Positions 20,152 through 28,872 of a DNA stretch of 64,000 nt are shown one piece after another. The position numbers were made by a program, and so were the translations under genes. Location: assembly GCA_903842065.1 (NCBI GenBank), contig CAIMKZ010000093.1, forward strand, positions 1 to 64,000. Direction: 5' to 3'. This stretch comes from an uncultured Acidobacteriaceae bacterium. GTDB taxonomy: Bacteria > Acidobacteriota > Terriglobia > Terriglobales > Acidobacteriaceae. Positions within the stretch are counted from its first letter, which is position 1. Each line of letters starts with the position of its first letter. The notes beneath the pieces were generated by a model, which saw nothing but the letters and a program-made list of their open reading frames with translations, was not told the origin of the DNA and did no database searches.

Positions 20152-21156
20152 TCAGGCAGCGGTCAGGTCTATCAGCACCTTCAAGTTGACCTCGCGATCG
20201 AGGTCGTTGGCAAAGAAGGCCGGGGCATCGCCGAGCGGCACGATGCGCGTGATCATCTGAGCAACGATTTGCCGGTGTGCGGGGATCGCGGCTATCGCCC
20301 GCTCAAAGCCGCCGGAGCTGCCGATGCTGCCGACGATATTGAGCGACTTCTTGATCAGCGCGCCGCCATCGATCTCCACTTTGCTCTGATGGCCGAGGCA
20401 GACGATAGTTGCCAGCGGAGCGGCCAGCGAGAGCGCCTGCGTGAGCGCTGCGCCGCTGCCTGCCGCTTCGACGATGAGGTCGAAGCTGTCAGGCGTCTGG
20501 GGGAGGGCGGAGAGGGTCGTTACGTTGGCGAAGCCAAAGGAATCGATGAGGGCGCGCTTGCCGTCGACCGGGTCGGCGATGGAGATGGAAGGAATGCGGG
20601 CCTCAAGCAGCGCGATCAGCGAGGCGATGCCGATGCCTCCACCACCGACGATCAGCGCCTTCTGCGCGCGGGCGAGGGTCTGGGCGGGGATGCGGTTTCG
20701 GATGCCCTGAAAGGCTACCGAGAGCGGCTCGCTGAGGGCGAAGGGCTTCATGTCATCCGAGGCGGGGCAGAGATGCAGGTGCCGCGCGGGGATCGAGATG
20801 AACTTCTGGCAGCCGCCGTCGCGGGTGATGCCGCGCTTCTCGATGGTGAGGCAGTGATTGACATCGACCTTGCAGCGCCAGCACTTACCGCAGAAGATCG
20901 AGCAGTCTCCGGTGACCCAATCTCCTTCGTGAAAAGGGCCGCTCGATGCAACTACCTGGCCTACCCACTCGTGGCCAAGAACCACAGGGTAGGAATGCGG
21001 TGCGGTGTATGCGCCGTGGAAGAGCTTCACGTCGGAGCCGCAGAGCGCGACGTAATGCACGCGGACAAGAACCTCGCCCGCGGCGGGCGCGGGCATTGGC
21101 GCGTCGATAATCTCGACGTGGCCCGGAGCCGCAATCTGAAGGCTGGGGTTCGTCAT
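20152..21156 (-). CDS. Zinc-dependent dehydrogenase of the cyclitol unit
   Basis: 334-residue medium-chain alcohol dehydrogenase. Catalytic zinc ligands lie in VALCGSDVKLFHG (Cys) and YPVVLGHEWVGQV (His, Glu). The structural zinc site is CSIFCGKCWRCKVDVNHC with four Cys. The NAD(P) site is ALIVGGGGIGIASL. The family includes sorbitol, threonine and NeoA/BtrE-type dehydrogenases that oxidise a cyclitol hydroxyl. ATG 21156 overlaps the TGA of the TIM-barrel gene (ATGA); the frame runs further to 21417 but only overlaps that gene. Last gene of the proposed cyclitol operon; the substrate, an oxidised inosose-type intermediate, is inference. Confidence 0.85.
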   Translation of the reverse strand: MTNPSLQIAAPGHVEIIDAPMPAPAAGEVLVRVHYVALCGSDVKLFHGAYTAPHSYPVVLGHEWVGQVVASSGPFHEGDWVTGDCSIFCGKCWRCKVDVNHCLTIEKRGITRDGGCQKFISIPARHLHLCPASDDMKPFALSEPLSVAFQGIRNRIPAQTLARAQKALIVGGGGIGIASLIALLEARIPSISIADPVDGKRALIDSFGFANVTTLSALPQTPDSFDLIVEAAGSGAALTQALSLAAPLATIVCLGHQSKVEIDGGALIKKSLNIVGSIGSSGGFERAIAAIPAHRQIVAQMITRIVPLGDAPAFFANDLDREVNLKVLIDLTAA

Positions 21157-21980
21157 GCGGCCGCCTTGAATCGATTGAGATAGGCCAGGCTCTCGGTGAG
21201 AGCGCGTTCGATGCGGTCGTTGTGGTGGTGCAGCTCGACGGCGATCGAGTGCCGGTAGTTGGCCTTGTGCAGAATCGCGAAGACGCTTGTGAAGTCGATG
21301 TCGCCCTCGCCGGGAATCTCGTGATGGTGAACGCGACGCCGGATGTCTTCGATGTGAATGTTGAGCGTGTACGGAATGGCGCGCTCGATTGCGCCGAGGT
21401 AATCGTCCTCTGAGCAATTGACGTGGCCGATATCGGTGGTCAGTCCGAGGCGCGGATTGTTGAACTTCTCGATCATGGCGATGGCGTCGACGGTCGTGCC
21501 GATGACGAAGTTCGGCTCCGGCTCAAGCGAGAGCGCGACCTTGCCGCCGCGGGCCAGCAGGGAATCTACGGCCTTCGCGATGTGATCGAGGGACTGGTTG
21601 CGCGAAACATCGGGGTGCGCGGGGCCGGAGTTGAAGTCGAGCACCGGTACTTCGAGGAAGTCGGATAACTCGATAGCCCGGGCGAGGAAGTCCACGCGCC
21701 GGGCGCGCTGTGCGTCGTCGGGATCGAAGAAGGTGGGCTGGTAGGGTTTGTCGCTGAGCACGGCGTCTCCGCCGGCGGCGATCGATGCGATCACAATGCC
21801 CTCGCTGCGGCAGAAGTCACGCAATTCGGTCAGGCGCTGCTTTGTCGCGGTGAGCGGATGCAGATGCGTGTTGTTGAGCATCAGCTCGACCGAGTCGTAT
21901 CCGGCGGCCTTGATTCTGCGCAGCGCCTCGAAGAGTTCGACTTCGCGCAGAGTGGTGGAGTTGAAGCTGAACTTGAGCAT
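21153..21980 (-). CDS. Sugar phosphate isomerase/epimerase (xylose-isomerase-like TIM barrel)
   Basis: 275 residues of the AP-endonuclease-2/xylose-isomerase-like TIM-barrel family. FSFNSTTLREVELFEALRRI is the N-terminal strand, SLEPEPNF and LTTDIGHVNCSED carry the metal-binding Glu/Asp/His, and IHIEDIRRRVHHHEIPGEGDIDF the C-terminal metal site (H.ED...H..PGEGDID). Family members include inosose isomerase/dehydratase and hydroxypyruvate isomerase. It is translationally coupled to the dehydrogenase and 44 bases behind the cyclase, so a role as inosose-type dehydratase or isomerase in a cyclitol path fits. Confidence 0.8.
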   Translation of the reverse strand: MLKFSFNSTTLREVELFEALRRIKAAGYDSVELMLNNTHLHPLTATKQRLTELRDFCRSEGIVIASIAAGGDAVLSDKPYQPTFFDPDDAQRARRVDFLARAIELSDFLEVPVLDFNSGPAHPDVSRNQSLDHIAKAVDSLLARGGKVALSLEPEPNFVIGTTVDAIAMIEKFNNPRLGLTTDIGHVNCSEDDYLGAIERAIPYTLNIHIEDIRRRVHHHEIPGEGDIDFTSVFAILHKANYRHSIAVELHHHNDRIERALTESLAYLNRFKAAA

Positions 21981-22024
21981 CGGTAGCTCCTTCTTCGCCA
22001 GGGCGCTCTCGTGTCTGCTGCGTA

Positions 22025-23221
22025 TTAGACTGTGGCGCCCTGCTTCTCAAACTGTAGTTTATAGGCATCGAGAACGCTGAGCACGATGGCCGAATCGACA
22101 AACACCTGGTGGTCGCCGTCGGGATTCATGCACTCGCCGATTCGCTTGAGCAGGACGTACTTGGTTCCGCCGTTTGTCTTCTTGTTGTCAGAGCGGATGG
22201 CGTCGAGTATCTGCGAGTTCTCGATACCGGCGGGGATCGAGAGGTCGATGCCCAGCAGTTTGCCGAAGAAGTGGTAGTGCAGATCGACGGTCGAGCGGGG
22301 GATGTAGCCGAGCCTGTGGCTGAGTTCGGCGGCGATGCACATGCCGCGCGCCACGGCGAAGCCGTGAGGAATCTTGCCGTGGGTGAGGAACTCGATGGCG
22401 TGGCCGAAGGTGTGGCCGTATTCCAGAACGATTGCATAGTGCTTCTCGCTCGGGTCACGGGCCAGAATCTTGAACTTGGACAGGATCATCCGGTAAGCCA
22501 GCTCATGAATCTGTATCCCGGTCATCTCGTCGATCGGACAATCGAGGGCGGTCCGGAAGAACTCCACCAGCTCGGGATCGGAGATCAGGCCGTTTTTTAC
22601 GCCTTCGGCGATGGCGGCCCGCTTGCTGCCCACCGGTTCGGTTGCCAGGAACTGGGTGTCGCCGAAGAGAAACACCGGCGCATAGTAGGTGCCGAAGTGG
22701 TTTTTGCCGTGCGTGCCGTTGACGGCCTGCTTGTTGCTCAGGCAGCTGTCGGTGACGCCCATGAGCGTCGTGGGGATCTCGACATAATGGATGCCGCGGA
22801 AGATGAGCGCGGCGCTTAGTCCGGCGATGTTGGTCAGGCAGCCGCCGCCGAAGCCGATGATGAGCGATGCCTTGGAGACGCCGCGCTCGACCAGCGTTTC
22901 GCAGAGAAACTCGAGGGAGCGGAAGGTCTTTTTGTCTTCGCCGTCTTCGATGGCGATGGTTTCAACAGTGAGGAATGAATTGGCGAGCGACTGCTCGATG
23001 TCCTTGCCGTAGAGGTCGCGGAGCAGGGGCGTGGTGACGAGAAAAACGCGGTCCGGAGAGTACTTCTTGACGAGCGGTCCCAGCTCAGACAGGATGCCCT
23101 GGCCAAAGTAGTAGGGCGGCGCGGGATCGAGCGGCGGATCGAGCCGGATCATGGAGGTCTTCAACATTCCGTGTGTTGGATGTAGCTCGGTCGCAAAGGT
23201 CTCGATTCCTGTTGCCGCCAT
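22025..23221 (-). CDS. Sugar-phosphate cyclase of the 2-deoxy-scyllo-inosose synthase type
   Basis: 398-residue member of the dehydroquinate-synthase superfamily, NAD-dependent zinc enzymes that cyclise sugar phosphates. Visible: the NAD-binding FGGGCLTNIAGLSAALIF, the catalytic stretch TTLMGVTDSCLSNKQAVN and GKNHFGTYYAP, the zinc Glu in AAIAEGVKNG, and zinc His in YGHTFGHAIEF and KIPHGFAVARGM. The D-S-x-L-S-x-K-Q-A-V-N form replaces dehydroquinate synthase's DSSVGGKTGVN and, from memory, follows 2-deoxy-scyllo-inosose synthases such as BtrC. ATG 23221 has GGAG eight bases upstream. No other aminoglycoside gene lies nearby; valiolone-type or aroB-like activity is not excluded. Confidence 0.8.
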   Translation of the reverse strand: MAATGIETFATELHPTHGMLKTSMIRLDPPLDPAPPYYFGQGILSELGPLVKKYSPDRVFLVTTPLLRDLYGKDIEQSLANSFLTVETIAIEDGEDKKTFRSLEFLCETLVERGVSKASLIIGFGGGCLTNIAGLSAALIFRGIHYVEIPTTLMGVTDSCLSNKQAVNGTHGKNHFGTYYAPVFLFGDTQFLATEPVGSKRAAIAEGVKNGLISDPELVEFFRTALDCPIDEMTGIQIHELAYRMILSKFKILARDPSEKHYAIVLEYGHTFGHAIEFLTHGKIPHGFAVARGMCIAAELSHRLGYIPRSTVDLHYHFFGKLLGIDLSIPAGIENSQILDAIRSDNKKTNGGTKYVLLKRIGECMNPDGDHQVFVDSAIVLSVLDAYKLQFEKQGATV

Positions 23222-23245
23222 GAAGTGTCTCCGTTTTCTGTCTTG

Positions 23246-23271
23246 TCAGGCGATACAGTTGTATTGCCTGA
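23246..23271 (-). promoter_or_regulatory. Palindromic operator in front of the cyclase
   Basis: Arms TCAGGCGATAC and GTATTGCCTGA, eleven bases with one mismatch, around a four-base AGTT centre. It lies at the predicted transcription start and 25-50 bases before the cyclase ATG, and is the natural candidate for binding by the IclR regulator encoded just upstream. Confidence 0.65.
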
Positions 23272-23278
23272 TGAATCG

Positions 23279-23307
23279 AAGATAGCGCTACTGGAAATCT
23301 ATGTCAA
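23279..23307 (-). promoter_or_regulatory. Promoter of the cyclitol operon
   Basis: On the minus strand TTGACA (23307-23302), 17 bases, then TATCTT (23284-23279). The palindrome at 23271-23246 starts about where transcription would begin, so a bound regulator would block it. Confidence 0.6.
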
Positions 23308-23374
23308 GCGCATTTGCGCCTCGGAACAGGAAATATTTGAGGAATTTTGGAAGAGGGAAGAGGGGGATTTGAGT

Positions 23375-24157
23375 CTAAATGCGGCGCTGGAGGGCCTGGG
23401 TGCGATCGAGGATGGCTCGGGCGAGCGCGTCTTTGGTGGCGCGGAAGCGGTCAGTAGGCACGGGGATGGAGATGGCGGCGATCTCGTCGCCGGGGCCGCG
23501 GATGCCTGCCGCCACGGCGCAGATGCCCAGCCGGAACTCCTCGTGGTCGTAGGCGAAGCCGTCGCGGCGCACTACCTCGATTTCGTGTTCGAGTTGCTGG
23601 CGAGAGGCGGCCGAGTTTGGAGTAAGAGGAGTAAAAGCGAGCCGGCTCAGGATTTTGGCGAGCCGCTCCTGGGGCATCATGGCCAGCAGCACCTTGCCCG
23701 AGGCCGAGCAGTGCAGGGGCAGGGAACTGCCCTTCTCCGAGACTGCTACCAGCGGATGCGTGCCCGCGATCTGATCGACGACTACGGCTTTGTCTGTGCC
23801 CAGAATGGCGAGGTCGATGGTCTCGCCGGTGTCGCGCGAGAGCTGCTGGATGATGGGCCGGGCGAACTCTTCGATGCTGAACTCTTTGGCGGAGGCAGCC
23901 AGGGCAATGAGCGCGGGGCCGAGCCGGACTCCGCCGGCAGCCGAGGCGGCGATAACGAGGTTCACATCTTCAAGTGCCTTCACGATGCGCTGCACGGTGG
24001 AGCGGGGCAGGCCGACGATCTGCGCGATCTCTCCAAGGGTAAGGCCGTCCTGGTGCTTGCCCAGGGCGCGAAGGATGTCTGCGGCGCGGGCGATGACGCG
24101 GATTCCCGCGCTGCCCTGGTCGTCGCTCTCCTGATTTTGCCTGCCTGTAATCGCCAT
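23375..24157 (-). CDS. IclR family transcriptional regulator (cyclitol unit)
   Basis: 260 residues: an N-terminal winged HTH (VIARAADILRALGKHQDGLT, LGEIAQIVGLPRSTVQRIVKAL) and the IclR effector domain (VVDQIAGTHPLVAVSEKGSS, PLHCSASGKVLLAMMPQERL, GICAVAAGIRGPGDEIAAIS). It sits upstream of the cyclase on the same strand with a 153-base gap that holds its probable operator and promoter, so it may be co-transcribed or separate. The effector is likely a small sugar- or cyclitol-like metabolite (inference). Confidence 0.85.
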   Translation of the reverse strand: MAITGRQNQESDDQGSAGIRVIARAADILRALGKHQDGLTLGEIAQIVGLPRSTVQRIVKALEDVNLVIAASAAGGVRLGPALIALAASAKEFSIEEFARPIIQQLSRDTGETIDLAILGTDKAVVVDQIAGTHPLVAVSEKGSSLPLHCSASGKVLLAMMPQERLAKILSRLAFTPLTPNSAASRQQLEHEIEVVRRDGFAYDHEEFRLGICAVAAGIRGPGDEIAAISIPVPTDRFRATKDALARAILDRTQALQRRI

Positions 24158-24229
24158 GTGTGGTTGCCTTATCTACTTTTAACACAACGGTAACTTGCGG
24201 ATTGTCATTCAGGTTTGAAGGCGGAAGAC

Positions 24230-24265
24230 GACAAAGGCAGACGGCGTAAGCTGCCTGCCTTTGTC
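24230..24265 (-). terminator. Terminator-like hairpin after the tannase gene
   Basis: Arms GACAAAGGCAG and CTGCCTTTGTC, eleven bases, perfect, with a 14-base loop. It lies 23 bases after the tannase stop; no long T run follows. Confidence 0.55.
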
Positions 24266-24287
24266 TGTAGAACCTGATTCGTTTCGA

Positions 24288-26108
24288 TCAGCGTGAGTTT
24301 TTGCAGGTGTAGGTTGCGCCGGTGCCGCTGCACCACTTTTCGTATCCGGCCGAGTAGAAGCCGGAGCCGAACCAGTTAAGCATGGCGGCGGGCACGGGAT
24401 TGGCCGGACCCTGGACAAAGTTAGCCGCATCGTCGCTCGATCCCGTACCTGTGTACCTGGCGGTGTAGGGATAGGGGTAGATGGGGCGGGTGCGGTCCGG
24501 CTTGGCGGTTACTACAGGAGCAAACGAGGCCTCGGGAGGAATGCTGGCCCTGGCCGCCGCGGTTGCTCCGGCTGCCGCCGGGGGAACGCCGTTGGGAAGC
24601 GGTGCTGGAGCGGTGGGCCGGGGCGACGGGGGAATGTGCGAGGCGACGAGTGCACCGGGCGCGCTGCCGCGCTCCACCCAGGCCATGATGGGCGTGAGTA
24701 GATCCATGTTGAAGGGGCCTTCGCCTCCGCCGCAGTGATAGCCGCCGGGGAAGAGATACAGGCGCGCGAACTTGTCGGCCGCGTCCGCGCCCATCAGCGT
24801 GCGCATCGCAGTGTAGTAAGCCACGGTGTTGAGCGGAGAGATGTGCGGATCGGCCAGCCCGTGCCAGAGGATCAGCTTGCCGCCGAGGTCCGAGTAAGGC
24901 TTGAGGTTGGGATCGGTCGAGTCGTAGATGTTGTGCAGCTTGGTGGTGGCGTCAAAGGTGGCGCGGTCGAACTTGAGCTGGCTGAGCTGGTACGTAGTCG
25001 GGTTGGGATCGTAGGCCAGGAACTTCAACACTCCAGTTGCCACGCCCGGACTCATGATCCTGGTATCGGTGGCTGACTTGGGGATGTAGACGCCCTCCCA
25101 TGCCAACTCAGAGCCGGGCTGCGGGCCGCTAAGGACCAGTTTGCCGCCCTGGGCATCGTGCGCACCCTTGAAGAGCTCAGCTGCAACGTGGGCCTCGGCT
25201 TCGGTGAGGCAGGTAGCGGGGTCCTGGCCGGCTTTGCAGACGGCGGCGGACGGATTGGGGTGGCAACCGAAGGGATCGGAGATGAGTCCATCCTTGAGGC
25301 CGTCGAGGGCATCGCACTGCTCAACGATGGCCTTGTGCAGGATGGGCAGGCGGTTGGCGAGCAGGATCGGTTTGCCGCTGGCATCGAGGTTGGTGAGCGC
25401 ATTCCACCCGTGGTAGAAGGTGTTCTGGGTGATGAAGTTCATGGCGGGCGCGCCGGCGGTGATGCCGTTGAAGTCCTCGGGATAGCGCTGGGCCTCCATG
25501 AGTGCCTCGCGTCCGCCGTCGGAGCAGCCCATGAAGTAAGCGAACTTCGGCGCCTGGCCGTAGTACTTTGCGATGAGGGCTTTGGCGGCCAAGGTGGTCA
25601 TGTGCACGCCGCGATAGGCAAAGTCGACACGGAGCTGGTAGTCGTTGCCGAAGTCGCCTTCGCCGAGTGGGCCGTTGCCTTCGTGGCCCATGTTGGTGGA
25701 GGTAATGGCCAACTCGCCGTTCTGCGCCACCGGGCAGCCGTCGTCGTGGTCCACGTGAACGCGCAGGTTGCCGCAGAGGCCGCCGCAGCCGGTTTGGACC
25801 AGGCGCTGGGTCCAGTTGGCGACAGGCAACTGCACGATGAACTTGACGGCCGGCTCAACGTAGCCCTCCACCTTGCAGTAGGAGGCCGGCTTGGCCTCGA
25901 CAACCGCGGCGGCGGTGATGTGCGTTGGCGCGCCGACGGCGGCCGAGATATCGGCCTTGGCCAGAGCCTGGCAGTCGACGACCGCGGCCACTGCCGAGAG
26001 CTTGAGGGGTTGTGGGGCAGAGGCCGCCGGAGCTTGGGCGGCAATCAAGAGCGGCGTAGCCGCGGCAAGAAGGATTGCGGAGGCTTTTCTGAACATGCTG
26101 CAAGTCAT
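24288..26108 (-). CDS. Tannase/feruloyl esterase family protein
   Basis: 606-residue secreted serine esterase that cleaves gallate- or ferulate-type phenolic esters. A signal peptide ends near APAASA. The nucleophile elbow is GCSDGGREALMEAQRYPEDF, the calcium-binding loop CDALDGLKDGLISDPFGC has the paired Asp and Cys, and the charge-relay His is in FPGGYHCGGGEG. The extended C-terminus (VQGPANPVPAAMLNWFG) contains a Cys pair near the end. ATG 26108 is kept as start; an in-frame ATG at 26096 also leaves a signal peptide. The neighbours on the same strand (UbiD-type decarboxylase, anion transporter) suggest aromatic-acid use. Confidence 0.85.
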   Translation of the reverse strand: MTCSMFRKASAILLAAATPLLIAAQAPAASAPQPLKLSAVAAVVDCQALAKADISAAVGAPTHITAAAVVEAKPASYCKVEGYVEPAVKFIVQLPVANWTQRLVQTGCGGLCGNLRVHVDHDDGCPVAQNGELAITSTNMGHEGNGPLGEGDFGNDYQLRVDFAYRGVHMTTLAAKALIAKYYGQAPKFAYFMGCSDGGREALMEAQRYPEDFNGITAGAPAMNFITQNTFYHGWNALTNLDASGKPILLANRLPILHKAIVEQCDALDGLKDGLISDPFGCHPNPSAAVCKAGQDPATCLTEAEAHVAAELFKGAHDAQGGKLVLSGPQPGSELAWEGVYIPKSATDTRIMSPGVATGVLKFLAYDPNPTTYQLSQLKFDRATFDATTKLHNIYDSTDPNLKPYSDLGGKLILWHGLADPHISPLNTVAYYTAMRTLMGADAADKFARLYLFPGGYHCGGGEGPFNMDLLTPIMAWVERGSAPGALVASHIPPSPRPTAPAPLPNGVPPAAAGATAAARASIPPEASFAPVVTAKPDRTRPIYPYPYTARYTGTGSSDDAANFVQGPANPVPAAMLNWFGSGFYSAGYEKWCSGTGATYTCKNSR

Positions 26109-26171
26109 GGGTCACCACTTTCAAAAACTGAAAAAATGTCGGTCGCCCGTGGGCGAAAGGATGGAATGAAT

Positions 26172-26894
26172 TCAAGTTCGTGATCTTGCCCGCGCGGGCT
26201 TTTTGCCGCCGCCCGGCGCGCGGAATCCGGCTGCGAGAAAGACGATGAGCTGCTTGAGCGTGTCTTCCACCTTAAGAGGATCGCATCGGCCCTCGGAGAA
26301 GACGGTGATGCGGTTGGGTCCTGTTGCCGTGTAGTTGATGGTGCCGAGCATGAAGTGAAAGCGCCACAGAACGTCTCCGTAGCTTAACTCGGGCAGGCAG
26401 CGGTGCAGAGCGTTGACGAAGATGGTCGAGGAGCGGTCGAAGTTTTCGGCGACCAGCGATTCGAGAACATCGTGACGTTCGACGGCGAGCAGTGCACGCA
26501 GGCGCGTGAACTCCGAGAGGCCGTCGGCGGTGCGCGTGATGGCGAGGGACGGCCGTAGAAACGCCTCCAGGACTTTTTCGAGGGAGGGGGACTTGCCGCC
26601 TTTCGAGAACGATTCCAGCAGGCGCAGCCGCTCGGCGTTCATGGGCTCGCAGTGGCGGCGATAGAGCTGGTTGAGAAGGCCGTCTTTTCCCCGGAAGTAG
26701 TAGCCGACGAGTGCGGAGTTGACTCCCGCGGCGCTGGCGATATCGCGGACCGAGACGCGGGCCACGCCGTGCGTTGCGAAGAGATGCAGCGCGGCGGCCA
26801 GCAATTTTTCGCGAGAGTCGGGCAGGTCAGGGGCGGCGAAGGAAGCGGGCTCCTCCGCGCCGATGGCGCGCACGTTTTTGAGGCGGGGACTCAT
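26172..26894 (-). CDS. TetR family regulator
   Basis: 240 residues. The HTH is SVRDIASAAGVNSALVGYYF with the usual following helix FRGKDGLLNQLYRRH; the C-terminal ligand domain is unassigned (a TetR_C-type segment with YTATGPNRITVFSEG). ATGA overlap with the PPOX gene upstream (stop at 26891), so it belongs to the same unit. It is a likely repressor or activator of the tannase-UbiD cluster, with a phenolic ligand (inference). Confidence 0.8.
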   Translation of the reverse strand: MSPRLKNVRAIGAEEPASFAAPDLPDSREKLLAAALHLFATHGVARVSVRDIASAAGVNSALVGYYFRGKDGLLNQLYRRHCEPMNAERLRLLESFSKGGKSPSLEKVLEAFLRPSLAITRTADGLSEFTRLRALLAVERHDVLESLVAENFDRSSTIFVNALHRCLPELSYGDVLWRFHFMLGTINYTATGPNRITVFSEGRCDPLKVEDTLKQLIVFLAAGFRAPGGGKKPARARSRT

Positions 26895-27382
26895 CCCTGC
26901 GCCTCACGGGCAAGGTCGATCTCGAACTTGTAACCAAAATGGCGGCTGTTATCGACGTAGCGCAGCCAGGTGGGCTCAAAACAGTAGAGTGAGGCGCTGC
27001 GCAGCGCGAGAGCGAAAGCCTTGCCCAGCGAGAATCGCTCGACGTAGGCGGTGGTAATCGCCTTGCGTCGCGCGCCCGAGGGGACGATCGAGACCGTGCC
27101 CTGCATCTGCACGCCCTTGATCTGCTTCCAGGTCTCGGCGTGGGGAGAGATTGAGATCGACGCCTGCGGCTGATGGGCGCAGTTCAGGCTGTGCAGCACC
27201 GTGCGCGAGCTGAACCAGTAGAGGCGCAGGTCGTCGTCGTGAAAATAAAACAGCGCGGTCGATCGAGGCACGCCGTCCTCGCCAGTGGTGGCGAGGACGA
27301 GCGTGGTTTGTGCTGTGAGCAGGGTGCGTACAGTAGCAAGCTGGGCGAGTTCTTTTTTACTCATCGATTCATTCTGCTTCAT
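26891..27382 (-). CDS. Pyridoxamine-5'-phosphate-oxidase-like flavoprotein
   Basis: 163 residues with the split-barrel fold of PNPOx-like flavin or heme proteins. LVLATTGEDGVPRSTALFYF, LRLYWFSSRTVLHSLNC and QASISISPHAETWKQIKGVQMQGTVSI follow the family's FMN-binding and dimer strands. The start ATG 27382 is eight bases after the transporter stop; the frame runs to 27421 without a better ribosome site. It could be involved in flavin handling for the prenylated-FMN decarboxylase next door or in a separate reduction; this is inference. Confidence 0.7.
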   Translation of the reverse strand: MKQNESMSKKELAQLATVRTLLTAQTTLVLATTGEDGVPRSTALFYFHDDDLRLYWFSSRTVLHSLNCAHQPQASISISPHAETWKQIKGVQMQGTVSIVPSGARRKAITTAYVERFSLGKAFALALRSASLYCFEPTWLRYVDNSRHFGYKFEIDLAREAQG

Positions 27383-27390
27383 GCAGCCGG

Positions 27391-28842
27391 TTATGGAATC
27401 AGCCCGATCAACTTCCACCACGGGATCTCGATTCCGATGGTGAGGATGAAGACGAAGATGGTGAGCGGCAGGCCGAGCTTTAATACCTCAGACGATCCGT
27501 AGCCCCCCCCTTGCTCACCTTCTCCAACAAGAATTGCCATGTTGTGGAAGGGCAGCAGGTAGTGCTGGTTGACGGCAGTGTAAACCAGAAGCGAAGCCAC
27601 CAGGGGCGAAACACCCGAGCCTGCCGAGAAGGCGATGATGGCCGGCGTGACGATGCCCATCACAGCCAGCACACTGCCCAGCACCATGTGAATGATGACG
27701 GCGAAGGCGGTGACGACCAGGGCAAAGACGAAGATGTTTGCAGGAGCGTGCGAGGGCAGAACAACTGCCGCCACCCACTTGTTCATGCCTGTGACGTCTC
27801 CGACGGTGCCGATGCCGAGCGCGGCTGTCAGGAAGAAGAGGCTGCCCAGGTTGACCTTGTTCCAGTCGCCGGGCTTGAGCACTCCGCCAAGGAAGGGCAG
27901 AGTCATGCCGAGCGCGGCGGCAGCGGCGATCCAGCCGGGATGGACGTGGTGGATGAAGTCCGTGACCCAGAAGACGACGGCGAGGGCGATCCAGCCGATG
28001 ACCTTCTTCTCATTGCTGCTGGTCTTGCCGAGCTTCTCAAGCAGCGAGCGGACCTCGTCCTTGGGGATCTCGAACTGAGCCGGAGCGGGGAAGAACCATA
28101 TCTGAATGAGGAAGAGCAGGACGCAGGCCAGCACGCCGGGCACGCCCATGTACCAGAGCCATCCAAGATAGCTGATCGGCACGCCGCCGAACTGCCCCAT
28201 GGCAACAACGTTGAGTGTGCTGTCGCCGGTGAGCAGGATCATCGAACTCGGGCACGAGGCCGCGAAGACCGTCAATCCTATCTGCGCCGCGAACTTGGGT
28301 TCCAGCTTGGCCGAGCGGATGACGATGGCCATCACCGCCATGATCATGAACGACCGCGGCCACGGATGCGGAATCAGAATGCTGAGCAGGAAGCCCAGGA
28401 TGTAGCACGATGCGATGATCGAGCGGTAGCCGGTGACGTACTTCAGGATGAACATGTAGGCGATGCGCCTGCCCAGTCCCGAGCCCTCAACGGCGGCCGC
28501 AAGCAGATAGCCGCCGATGACGAGGTACATCATGGGAGAGGTCCAGAGGCGGAAGACAACTGCTGGCTGGGCAGTGTTGGTGAGCACCCAGCTCACCAGC
28601 AGCAGCAGTGAGGTGTATCCGGGGTGGATGACGCCGAAAGCCCACCAGGTTACGGCGAGAAGGCTCAGGGCCAGGCAGTGCTGGCCTTGAATCGGAAGTC
28701 CCGCGGGGTTCGGCATGAACCAGATGCTGAGGCAGATGATCAGGCCAACAAACAGGCCGACCTTTGACCGGTTACGGCCGAACCAATGGGACAGTCCGGC
28801 CGGTTGCGGGTGCTGAGCGATTGCACTTGCTTGCGAACTCAT
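27391..28842 (-). CDS. DASS/SLC13-type anion transporter
   Basis: 483 residues, about eleven to thirteen hydrophobic helices. The pattern (PAGLPIQGQHCLALSLLAVTW, SCPSSMILLTGDSTLNV, LFFLTAALGIGTVGDV and the C-terminal GSGVSPLVASLLVYTAVNQH) matches sodium/dicarboxylate or anion permeases. The family takes up di- and tricarboxylates and some aromatic acids. It lies between a PPOX protein and a UbiD-type decarboxylase, so its substrate could be an aromatic carboxylate such as gallate; that is inference. GAGGAG lies ten bases before ATG 28842. Confidence 0.8.
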   Translation of the reverse strand: MSSQASAIAQHPQPAGLSHWFGRNRSKVGLFVGLIICLSIWFMPNPAGLPIQGQHCLALSLLAVTWWAFGVIHPGYTSLLLLVSWVLTNTAQPAVVFRLWTSPMMYLVIGGYLLAAAVEGSGLGRRIAYMFILKYVTGYRSIIASCYILGFLLSILIPHPWPRSFMIMAVMAIVIRSAKLEPKFAAQIGLTVFAASCPSSMILLTGDSTLNVVAMGQFGGVPISYLGWLWYMGVPGVLACVLLFLIQIWFFPAPAQFEIPKDEVRSLLEKLGKTSSNEKKVIGWIALAVVFWVTDFIHHVHPGWIAAAAALGMTLPFLGGVLKPGDWNKVNLGSLFFLTAALGIGTVGDVTGMNKWVAAVVLPSHAPANIFVFALVVTAFAVIIHMVLGSVLAVMGIVTPAIIAFSAGSGVSPLVASLLVYTAVNQHYLLPFHNMAILVGEGEQGGGYGSSEVLKLGLPLTIFVFILTIGIEIPWWKLIGLIP

Positions 28843-28872
28843 CGATCTTGGCTCCTCTTGGTGCGCTGTTGG

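Noticed and set aside
22109-22819. Long plus-strand frame opposite the cyclase gene
   Set aside because: Antisense shadow of a clear sugar-phosphate cyclase.
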